Positions 1 to 5,746 of a stretch of DNA of 6,018 nucleotides are shown in pieces. Below the pieces are notes generated by a model. That model saw only the letters and a program-made list of their open reading frames with translations. It had not been told where the DNA came from and did not search any database. Origin of the DNA: Candidatus Nitrosomarinus sp. (GTDB taxonomy: Archaea > Thermoproteota > Nitrososphaeria > Nitrososphaerales > Nitrosopumilaceae); the NCBI GenBank assembly GCA_003702465.1, contig REGF01000066.1, positions 1 through 6,018 on the forward strand, written 5' to 3'. Within the stretch, counting starts at the first letter, position 1. Each line of letters opens with the position of its first letter. Both the position numbers and the translations under genes were made by a program.

Positions 1-1278
1 TGGTGTGTAATCAAATATCATAAATGGTGAGTGTGTTGCATATAGAACCTGATTAGAACCTGCTAAGTCACTTAACAAATCTGAAATTCCCATTTGTTGT
101 GTTGGATGAAGATTTCTTGCTGGTTCATCTAAAAGTAAAATTGCTTCTTTAAGTTCAGAACGTTGTGTTTCAGCTGCAAAATTTACAATAAATGAAAATG
201 TCCATTTGAAACCTTCTGCACGTCTATTTAGTAATCCTGTATTTGTGATTGTTCCATCTTTATGAACATCTGAAATTACAACACTCATAATATTTCCTGG
301 ATTATATCTTAAATCAACATGAATAGGATCTCCTTTCCATGCTGGATTTAATTTTTTAGTTAATCTATTGCTTGCAGAATTGAGTAATTTAATACATTTT
401 GATGGTTGTTCTTTTACTTCATCTAATTCATTCATATCTAACTCTGCTAAATAAAACAGATTTCTTACAGTTTCAGCTTTATCAAATTCTTCAATAAATT
501 CAATTGAATTTTGTTGTTGTTCATTTTCTTTTCTTAGATATTCATTTAGATTGATATTTCCATAAATTTTCTTATAATCTGAAAAATATACGAATCTTGG
601 ATGTAAATCTGAATAAATAAAATTCCTTAATGCAACTTTTTGGCTTTCACCACTAAGAAGATTTGAAAATTTATTTTCTGGTTTTTGATAAATTTTTTCC
701 CATTCTTCAAGTATTTTTGTTTCTTCAATTGCTATTACATGTAATTCATTACTAAACTCTGCCATTCCACTATCAAATGATTCTTGATTTTTTGGAACTT
801 CTCCTTCAAATAATTTTGTGTTAATCTGGATTCTAATATGATTTGGTAAAGTGTCTAAAAACTCAAGAATTTCTTTTGTAAAATTTTCCCATGAATTAAG
901 TCCTTCATCATTTGTATCACTAATTTCTGTTTCTTCAAAATCATATTGTACTTTTGGATTTCTATTTGTTCTAAATAATTTGATTTTTTTAATTTCTGGT
1001 AAATCCGGAAATTTTTCTTTAAGAATTTCAATCTCATAATCATTTAATTCAAATTCTCCTTCAGCTAATCTAATTTCCTCCTTTAATTCTTCAGTCATCT
1101 CATCACAGAGATCTAAGTCCGAAATTTTTTCATCTCTGTTAAGTAGTGTTAATGCTTGCAGAATTGTTGTTTTTCCACTTTCATTTCGTCCTACAAATGC
1201 AGCTAAGTCTCCTACCGTAATTTCACCAGAATCATGAATACATCGGTATGCTCTAACTCTGAATTTTCTAAGTCGCAC
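1..1278 (-). CDS. OLD/RecF-like AAA-family P-loop ATPase, C-terminus beyond window
   Basis: The minus-strand frame is open for 426 codons from a GTG at 1278 and runs off the left edge without a stop. Residues 30-37 are a Walker A motif (GRNESGKT) following the RLRKFRVRAYRCI strand typical of SMC/RecF/OLD-type ATPases. Near the other end come a signature-like segment (RRAEGFKW, about 352-359), a Walker B (AILLLDEP, D384-E385) followed by ARNLHP, and an H-loop ATHSPF (H416). The region between the two ATP-binding halves (about 300 residues) is charged and Glu/Lys-rich, with no CxxC zinc hook, so it is not Rad50. Members of this group include OLD-type nucleases with a C-terminal TOPRIM domain and stand-alone AAA ATPases; the part that would decide is outside the window. 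TTG at 1284 is an alternative start; a TATA-like box 26 bases before the GTG favours the GTG on a leaderless mRNA. Role unknown; defence or DNA repair are possible but not shown. Confidence 0.85.
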   Translation of the reverse strand, partial: MRLRKFRVRAYRCIHDSGEITVGDLAAFVGRNESGKTTILQALTLLNRDEKISDLDLCDEMTEELKEEIRLAEGEFELNDYEIEILKEKFPDLPEIKKIKLFRTNRNPKVQYDFEETEISDTNDEGLNSWENFTKEILEFLDTLPNHIRIQINTKLFEGEVPKNQESFDSGMAEFSNELHVIAIEETKILEEWEKIYQKPENKFSNLLSGESQKVALRNFIYSDLHPRFVYFSDYKKIYGNINLNEYLRKENEQQQNSIEFIEEFDKAETVRNLFYLAELDMNELDEVKEQPSKCIKLLNSASNRLTKKLNPAWKGDPIHVDLRYNPGNIMSVVISDVHKDGTITNTGLLNRRAEGFKWTFSFIVNFAAETQRSELKEAILLLDEPARNLHPTQQMGISDLLSDLAGSNQVLYATHSPFMIFDYTP

Positions 1279-1300
1279 ATGCAATATCTACACGGATACG

Positions 1301-1310
1301 ATTTAACTTA
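1301..1310 (-). promoter_or_regulatory. TATA-like box for the ATPase gene
   Basis: On the minus strand this reads TAAGTTAAAT, with its centre about 26 bases before the GTG at 1278. That is the archaeal TATA-to-start spacing expected if transcription begins at or next to the start codon. The call rests on spacing and AT-richness only. The 103-base gap 1279-1381 also holds the promoter of the divergent gene; I see no RNA gene in it. Confidence 0.4.
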
Positions 1311-1350
1311 TTCGTCACAATGTAGCCCTAGCCTCAATTTTTGCTAAATA

Positions 1351-1358
1351 GATATAAG
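1351..1358 (+). promoter_or_regulatory. TATA box for the secreted-protein gene
   Basis: GATATAAG lies about 27 bases before the ATG at 1382. The AT-rich run before it (AAATA) is also consistent with an archaeal promoter. No Shine-Dalgarno sequence lies directly before the ATG, so a leaderless transcript is likely. This spacing also supports M1 at 1382 over the internal ATG at 1400. Confidence 0.5.
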
Positions 1359-1381
1359 GGAATTGCCTAGTTTAGTACAAA

Positions 1382-1855
1382 ATGGTCTCTTCAAAGCAAA
1401 TGATTGTATTTGTTTTACCTGTAATTTTCTCAATTGTTTTTGGATCTGCAGTAATGGCTGATACTCTTCAAAAACCTGATAGAGAATTGAATATGTGGCC
1501 TATGACCTTCTCTGGTGAATCTTCTCATGGAAAGTCTTCTCATGGTTCAGGTATTGAAATAATTGGGCTATCAAATCAATACACTGTTTCAGAACCTGTT
1601 CAAATTCAAGTAAAAATTAATGATTCTTCGCTAAGTTGTGGCGATCTTTATGTCACAATTTATGCATCTGGAAGTGATGATGTGGTGACACAAGGTGGAT
1701 TTTTCAATCAATGTGTAAAAGATGGTAAATTATTTCCAAACAATGATTCCTTTTCAAAAATAGTTGATTCTCCTGGTTCTTACAAAATTGTTGCAGATAT
1801 TGTTACTACTGATTTAACAAATATTTCTACTACTGGAACGTTTACTGTTAAATAG
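1382..1855 (+). CDS. Small secreted protein with beta-rich domain, function unknown
   Basis: 157 residues. Residues 7-26 form a hydrophobic signal segment ending in AVMA, so cleavage before D27 is likely and the mature protein is probably outside the membrane. Next comes SSHGKSSHGSG (about 47-57), a short His/Gly repeat that might bind metal. From about 58 to the end the sequence alternates hydrophobic and polar residues (YTVSEPVQIQVKI, DLYVTIYASG, GSYKIVADIV, TGTFTVK), as in an Ig-like beta sandwich. There are only two cysteines, C86 and C111, which could form a disulfide. Three N-x-S/T sequons (N80, N121, N147) could be glycosylated. There is no C-terminal membrane anchor. I do not recognise a named family; similar short secreted proteins with an Ig-like domain are common in ammonia-oxidising archaea. 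It is transcribed away from the ATPase and stops 52 bases before the next gene. Confidence 0.8.
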   Translation: MVSSKQMIVFVLPVIFSIVFGSAVMADTLQKPDRELNMWPMTFSGESSHGKSSHGSGIEIIGLSNQYTVSEPVQIQVKINDSSLSCGDLYVTIYASGSDDVVTQGGFFNQCVKDGKLFPNNDSFSKIVDSPGSYKIVADIVTTDLTNISTTGTFTVK

Positions 1856-1898
1856 GAATGAATTATTCATAGAATAGTAGTAAATTGAATTTAGAAAT

Positions 1899-1904
1899 GG
1901 TGAT
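1899..1904 (+). promoter_or_regulatory. Ribosome binding site of the TFE-beta gene
   Basis: GGTGAT is complementary to the conserved archaeal 16S rRNA 3' end (AUCACC). It sits only three bases before the ATG at 1908, a short spacing. It supports this ATG as the start and suggests that this transcript, unlike several neighbours, has a leader. The 52-base gap 1856-1907 is AT-rich, and I cannot place a TATA box in it with certainty. Confidence 0.5.
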
Positions 1905-1907
1905 TAT

Positions 1908-2666
1908 ATGTCAAAATTAGAAGAAGCAAAAAAAATTAAAGCAGAAATTGAAGAATTAAAAAAGAAAACAAAAATTCTTGAAGCAAAACCAGCTAAAAAA
2001 GTAAAAAAGAAAGCTGCAGCAAAACCAGCTAAAAAAGAAACAAAGAAAGCTGCAGCAAAACCAGCTAAAAAAGAAACAAAGAAAGCTGCAGCAAAACCAG
2101 CTAAAAAAGAAACAAAGAAAGCTGCAGCAAAACCAGCTAAAAAAGAAACAAAGAAAGCTGCCGAAAAAGCTGAAAAACCAAAGAAATTAACTAAAAAAGA
2201 ATTAGAAGAAGAAAAAAAGGCAGCAGAAAGAACTGTTGAAGAAGAATTAGAAGAACAATTAACAGAAGAAGAAATTGAAAATTTCCAAATTGAAAAAGTT
2301 GACATGGAGAGACTGACAAATAAAATTTGTGATATTTTAGCTGAGCGTGAATCTGATGGTATGTTGCAAAGTGAATTGTGGAAAAAATTGAAACTCTCCA
2401 GTCGTGATGGTTCGAGATTGTCATTGAAACTAGAAAGAATGGGTACTATCAATAGAGAAAAACTTCTTGAAAACGATCGTTGGACATACAAATTAATTTT
2501 AAAGAAAACTCCAATCAGTACTCAATCAATTGAAAATTCTCCTTGTTTAGTTTGCACTGTTGAACAAAAGTGTTCTTTAGATGGTGAAATAAGTCCAAAA
2601 ACATGTCAATTAATTGAAGATTGGGTACTAGCTGAATACAAAAAACCGTCGAAGGCTAAAAAATGA
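1908..2666 (+). CDS. TFE-beta / RPC34-like transcription initiation factor with Lys/Ala-rich N-terminal tail
   Basis: 252 residues. Residues about 130-200 form a winged-helix-like domain (RLTNKICDILAERESDG, QSELWKKLKLSSRDGSRL, LERMGTINREK, RWTYKLIL). The C-terminus has four cysteines, C213, C216, C222 and C233, spaced C-x2-C-x5-C-x10-C, with DGEISPKTC and IEDW between and after. From memory, this matches the Fe-S end of human RPC39 (GGEISPSNC, TEW) in both spacing and wording. Archaeal homologues, first described as RPC34-like, act as TFE-beta, the partner of TFE-alpha that helps RNA polymerase open the promoter. The first third is unlike the usual family: a short Lys/Glu helix (1-25), then Lys/Ala/Pro repeats like a histone H1 tail (26-93), then a Glu-rich helix (97-128). 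Its stop overlaps the RlmE start (ATGA, 2663-2666), so the two are co-transcribed and probably translationally coupled. The domain call is firm; the tail's role (DNA or RNA contact) is inference. Confidence 0.82.
   Translation: MSKLEEAKKIKAEIEELKKKTKILEAKPAKKVKKKAAAKPAKKETKKAAAKPAKKETKKAAAKPAKKETKKAAAKPAKKETKKAAEKAEKPKKLTKKELEEEKKAAERTVEEELEEQLTEEEIENFQIEKVDMERLTNKICDILAERESDGMLQSELWKKLKLSSRDGSRLSLKLERMGTINREKLLENDRWTYKLILKKTPISTQSIENSPCLVCTVEQKCSLDGEISPKTCQLIEDWVLAEYKKPSKAKK
2013..2156 (+). repeat. Four perfect 36-base tandem repeats coding AAAKPAKKETKK
   Basis: Units lie at 2013-2048, 2049-2084, 2085-2120 and 2121-2156 and look identical base for base. Each starts GCTGCAGCAAAACC. A degenerate copy precedes them (AKPAKKVKKK, residues 27-35 region) and another follows (AAEKAEKPKK, 84-93). 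The unit is a multiple of three, so gain or loss of copies keeps the TFE-beta frame. The repeats are directly adjacent with no spacers, so this is not a CRISPR array. Confidence 0.95.
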
Positions 2667-3256
2667 AATTAGCTGATGCTCGAAAAGACCATTATCGTCG
2701 ATTAGCTCACGAACAAGGATTCAGAGCTAGGTCTGCATACAAGTTAAAGGAATTAAATCAATCTTATCGATTAATTGGTCCTGGATTTTATGTATTAGAT
2801 CTTGGTTGTGCTCCAGGTGGTTGGACTCAAGTTGCTGTAAAACTTGTTGGAAATCAAGGAAAAGTTATGGGAGTTGATTTATCTTATGTTGAAGAAATTC
2901 CAGGTGCACACATTGTTAGAGATAATATTGAAAATGAATCATTAGTAGATGATGTTTTATCTTATTTTGGTCGTAAAGTAGGCGCGGTAATATGTGATCT
3001 TTCACCTAAAGTTACAGGTAATTGGTCTGTTGATCATGCTCGACAAATTTCTCTAAATTATGATTGTACTAAAATCATGGATAAAGTATTAGCTCATAAG
3101 GGAAATGCTGTTTTCAAAGTATTTGACGGTGAGTATTCTTTGGAATTTAGAGATTATGTAAAGAAAAAATTTGCAAGAATCAATCTAACAAAACCAGATG
3201 CAAGTAGAAAACAAAGCAGTGAATTATACTGTGTTTGTATGGGTTTTACTGGATAA
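2663..3256 (+). CDS. rlmE: RlmE/FtsJ-family RNA 2'-O-methyltransferase
   Basis: 197 residues, a usual length for the family. It transfers a methyl group from S-adenosylmethionine to a ribose 2'-OH in RNA; RlmE acts on 23S rRNA, while related Trm7 enzymes act on the tRNA anticodon loop, and sequence alone does not separate these in archaea. RARSAYKL (22-28) carries the first catalytic lysine, K27. VLDLGCAPGGWTQVA (44-58) is the SAM-binding motif I. CDLSPKVTG (111-119) gives D112, FKVFDGE (151-157) gives K152, and SSELYCV (185-191) gives E187, which completes the K-D-K-E tetrad. The ATG lies inside the TFE-beta stop (ATGA), so translation is probably coupled to it. The last 33 bases overlap the convergent Trm1 gene. 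Confidence 0.93.
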   Translation: MKLADARKDHYRRLAHEQGFRARSAYKLKELNQSYRLIGPGFYVLDLGCAPGGWTQVAVKLVGNQGKVMGVDLSYVEEIPGAHIVRDNIENESLVDDVLSYFGRKVGAVICDLSPKVTGNWSVDHARQISLNYDCTKIMDKVLAHKGNAVFKVFDGEYSLEFRDYVKKKFARINLTKPDASRKQSSELYCVCMGFTG

Positions 3257-4393
3257 GTTAAAAATTCTAATTATTTCGTTAATGTTTGCATTTGTTCTAA
3301 ACCCTGTTGGATCAAAAGATGTAACACTAGATGTAAATCCATTTTCTTTTAAATCTGATATTATTTTTTCCAATTTTGGTGGTGATGTTTTTGTTTTCTT
3401 TGCAATTTCATCTAAAGTATAATAAAATCCTGGCATCTCTGTTTCATCTGCACATTTGTTAATAGTTTTTTCACATGATTTTTGTATTTTTAAATTTGAA
3501 CTTTCTGTAATCATCTCTTTTACAAATTCTTTATCAAAAATTTTTCCTATCCACAATGGTCCTGCAATACTATTTTTTGATTTACATAAATCACATTCTT
3601 GTTGTTGTTCAACAACAGTTTTTCTATGACCACAATTTTTACAATGCAAAATATATCCAATATTTTCTTCTTGATCTGTCCGATTCAAAATTTTTGTATA
3701 TGTTCGATAATAATGCATTTCACTTTCAACAAACAATGGAATCATTGTTACTCCCAATCTGGCAGCAACTGATCTAAGACATCCTAAAATCAATCTGATG
3801 GCCATCTCATTACCGTATTCGACTCTAATTGGAATTCCTCCATATTTTCTCTTACAAGCTCCCTGAAAAAGGCCATTTAGTACTTGAAGATCTGTTGCAG
3901 CTACTGATAATATTCCTCCATGCATAGTTGCTCTAATCCCACAATCAAAAAATGCTGCTGGTGAACCAAATGGATCTATATCTACTATTGAGCCTCGATT
4001 TCCTTTTCTCGAATGTTCATTTAGGAATACACATGCTTCTTTTTCAGAAAATTCAATGTTGTTCAAATTATTTAGAATTGAAGAATTTTTTGCTAATTCT
4101 AATGCAGTTGGATTAAGATCATTAATTTTCATTTTTTCAACTTTTAATTCATTTGCTACACGTAATCCTCTTGCACCAACTCCTGACAATGATTCTAAGA
4201 AAATTTTTGGACCTTCAAATTTTTTTAAAAATGCTGCATATGCAATTATTGAAAAATCTCTATTTGTTTTTGCTCGTGGATTGAAAAATGCTGGTTTAAT
4301 CGGTGGTACTTTTTCTGTCAGTGATTTTTTTGGAATTAATAATTTTGTATCTCCTTCTATAATTTCTTGAAATAATTCACTAGTTTCATTCAT
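3224..4393 (-). CDS. trm1: tRNA (guanine-26,N2-N2)-dimethyltransferase Trm1
   Basis: 389 residues, typical for archaeal Trm1, which uses SAM to make N2,N2-dimethylguanosine at tRNA position 26. PAFFNPRAKTNRDFSI (34-49) is the family's N-terminal signature. FLESLSGVGARGLRVA (65-80) is SAM motif I and INDLNPTALEL (90-100) follows it. VDIDPFGSPAAFFD (137-150) contains the DPFG catalytic motif (140-143), and AATDLQVLNG (165-174) follows. C251, C254, C267 and C270 form a C-x2-C, C-x2-C zinc site. The C-terminal segment SFDPTGFRTNA (359-369) is the usual tRNA-side end of the family. The ATG at 4393 has a TATA-like box 26 bases before it, which fits a leaderless mRNA. Transcription is divergent from RNase HII and convergent with RlmE, whose final 33 bases it overlaps. 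No key residue appears to be missing. Confidence 0.95.
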   Translation of the reverse strand: MNETSELFQEIIEGDTKLLIPKKSLTEKVPPIKPAFFNPRAKTNRDFSIIAYAAFLKKFEGPKIFLESLSGVGARGLRVANELKVEKMKINDLNPTALELAKNSSILNNLNNIEFSEKEACVFLNEHSRKGNRGSIVDIDPFGSPAAFFDCGIRATMHGGILSVAATDLQVLNGLFQGACKRKYGGIPIRVEYGNEMAIRLILGCLRSVAARLGVTMIPLFVESEMHYYRTYTKILNRTDQEENIGYILHCKNCGHRKTVVEQQQECDLCKSKNSIAGPLWIGKIFDKEFVKEMITESSNLKIQKSCEKTINKCADETEMPGFYYTLDEIAKKTKTSPPKLEKIISDLKENGFTSSVTSFDPTGFRTNANINEIIRIFNLSSKTHTNTV

Positions 4394-4415
4394 TTCTTTT
4401 TCTAATTCCTAATAA

Positions 4416-4423
4416 CGTATAAC
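4416..4423 (-). promoter_or_regulatory. TATA box for trm1
   Basis: The minus strand reads GTTATACG, centred about 26 bases before the Trm1 ATG at 4393. This spacing predicts a leaderless transcript. It lies only two bases from the oppositely facing TATA box of the RNase HII gene. Confidence 0.5.
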
Positions 4424-4425
4424 GG

Positions 4426-4432
4426 TTTAATA
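4426..4432 (+). promoter_or_regulatory. TATA box for the RNase HII gene
   Basis: TTTAATA is centred 26 bases before the GTG at 4455, as expected for a leaderless transcript. The upstream TTG at 4434 has no comparable box at that distance and would sit right beside this one, where RNA synthesis has not begun. The box is therefore the main reason for choosing GTG 4455. Confidence 0.5.
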
Positions 4433-4454
4433 CTTGTATTTTAAGACAGAATTT

Positions 4455-5075
4455 GTGCAAATATGTGGAATTGATGATGCTGGACGTGGTTCAATGTTAG
4501 GACCTTTAGTAATTGCTGGAATTTCTTTAGAAAAAAAAAATTTACGTAAATTAACTGCACTTGGAGTCAAAGATTCAAAAAAATTATCTTCAAAATCCAG
4601 AAAAATTCTCTATAAAAAAATTATTGAAATTGTGGATGATTATTACATAGCAAAAATTCCTCCTCGTTCTATTGACGCAAGTGTGAAGAAACATCTTTTG
4701 AATAGTCTAGAAGCAAAATACATGGCAAAAGTAGTTTCAAAATTAGACGCTGATACCTCGTATGTTGATTCTTGTGATGTTAAACCTCTTAGATTTGGAA
4801 AAGAAATTTCTTTACTTTCTGATGGTCACAAAATTAAATCATATCATCATGCTGATAGTAAGTTTGTTGTAGTGTCTGCTGCATCCATTTTAGCAAAAGT
4901 TGCTAGAGATAAGGCAATTGAAAAATTAAACAAAACTCACAATCTTGGTAGTGGTTATCCTTCGGATTCCACTACAGTCAAATTTGTGACTAAATATTAC
5001 AAAAAAAATCACATTATGCCTGTTTTTGTGAGAAAAAGCTGGAAACCTGTACAAAAAATTATGGGTAAAAATTAA
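4455..5075 (+). CDS. rnhB: Ribonuclease HII
   Basis: 206 residues from the GTG at 4455 (213 from the TTG at 4434). The enzyme cuts the RNA strand of RNA-DNA hybrids and removes single ribonucleotides from DNA. The N-terminus MQICGIDDAGRGSMLGP matches the family opening GxDEAGRG, but with Asp in place of Glu: D7-D8. GVKDSKKLS (37-45) is the conserved DSKKLS segment. YVDSCDV (103-109) supplies D105, and HADSKFVVVSAASILAKVARD (132-152) supplies D134 in the usual (A)D(A/S)K context. GSGYPSD (165-171) and RKSWKPVQ (193-200) are further family marks. The GTG is preferred because archaeal RNase HII usually starts a few residues before GxDEAGRG and because a TATA box lies 26 bases upstream. The gene ends in a four-base convergent overlap with fibrillarin; the T-run at 5076-5080 may help end transcription. 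Confidence 0.93.
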   Translation: MQICGIDDAGRGSMLGPLVIAGISLEKKNLRKLTALGVKDSKKLSSKSRKILYKKIIEIVDDYYIAKIPPRSIDASVKKHLLNSLEAKYMAKVVSKLDADTSYVDSCDVKPLRFGKEISLLSDGHKIKSYHHADSKFVVVSAASILAKVARDKAIEKLNKTHNLGSGYPSDSTTVKFVTKYYKKNHIMPVFVRKSWKPVQKIMGKN

Positions 5076-5746
5076 TTTTTGTATCTTGCTATGACCATTG
5101 CATGATCTTTATCATATGGATGTAGATCTATCGATTCTAAAATTTCAAATTTCTCTCTCAATTTATCAATCTCTTCTTCAACAATTTTCTTTGGTGCTTT
5201 TGTTACATCTATACTTCTTGTTTTTATTACTAGAAAGAATAATCCCTCTTTTTTTAAAAACATATCACAGTTGTCTATTGCAATTTTTGTTTGATCTGGT
5301 TGTGCAATATCTACATACACTACATCCACTTTTCCAAATACTGAAAAATATTCTTTAGGTTTTCTTGCATCTTGAAGAATTGGAATAATATTTTTTCTAT
5401 ATGATGCTACTCTGTCTAAGAAATCTCTTGCAACTCTACTTGCATGTTCTACTGCAAAAACTACTCCGTTAGGACCTACAATATCTGAAATATGACTAAC
5501 AGTTGTTCCAGTTGATGCTCCTAAATACAATACTTTGCTGTTATTTTTAAATGGAAAATTTTCTAATCTATTCATAATTGATGCAGCTAATTTACTTCTA
5601 AATGGATCCCATAATCTGTATTCAATTCCTTTTTTGACAATTAATTTTTCTTTGTATACTTGATTTCCTGGAACTAAATTTTCAGTAGAAATTTTTTGTT
5701 CTCCTTCTGATTTTATCCAAAAATATGATTGATTATCTTCTTCCAA
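5072..5746 (-). CDS. flpA: Fibrillarin-like rRNA/tRNA 2'-O-methyltransferase
   Basis: The methyltransferase of archaeal C/D-box guide RNPs, which methylates rRNA and tRNA riboses with Nop5 and L7Ae. From the TTG at 5746 the protein is 224 residues, the normal archaeal length (about 225-230). YFWIKSEGEQK (8-18) and NLVPGNQVY (23-31) form the small N-terminal domain. YRLWDPFRSKLAA (43-55), VLYLGASTGTTVSH (72-85, SAM site), QDARKP (125-130) and VVYVDIAQPDQ (142-152) are family signatures. K52, D146, K175 and H209 appear to be the K-D-K-H catalytic tetrad. Upstream in-frame starts exist (ATG 5797, ATG 5812, and ATGs at 5842, 5872, 5917, 5962 and 6007 in the repeat), and the frame stays open to the window edge. 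I read the upstream part as the shadow of another gene in the shifted frame. ATG 5797 (241 residues) is the main rival start. No TATA box is visible near either start, so transcription probably comes from the gene upstream. Confidence 0.9.
   Translation of the reverse strand: MEEDNQSYFWIKSEGEQKISTENLVPGNQVYKEKLIVKKGIEYRLWDPFRSKLAASIMNRLENFPFKNNSKVLYLGASTGTTVSHISDIVGPNGVVFAVEHASRVARDFLDRVASYRKNIIPILQDARKPKEYFSVFGKVDVVYVDIAQPDQTKIAIDNCDMFLKKEGLFFLVIKTRSIDVTKAPKKIVEEEIDKLREKFEILESIDLHPYDKDHAMVIARYKN

Noticed and set aside
851..1043. Short open frames on both strands within 851-1043
   Set aside because: Both lie inside the ATPase gene in other frames; they have low-complexity composition and no start signals.
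1858..1870. Short palindrome ATGAATTATTCAT after the secreted-protein gene
   Set aside because: Only five or six AT-rich base pairs with a tiny loop and no T-run after it; expected by chance in such AT-rich DNA.
2013..2156. Possible CRISPR array
   Set aside because: The repeats are directly adjacent with no spacers and lie inside a coding sequence.
1904..2491. Long minus-strand open frame opposite the TFE-beta gene, with repeated FFVSFLAGFAAA that looks like membrane segments
   Set aside because: It is the antisense shadow of the AAAKPAKKETKK repeats. The plus strand has a start with a ribosome binding site and a recognisable winged helix and Fe-S domain.
4434..4454. TTG at 4434 as the RNase HII start
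   Set aside because: It adds seven residues not usual for the family and overlaps the region of the best TATA box; GTG 4455 fits both family length and promoter spacing. Not excluded.
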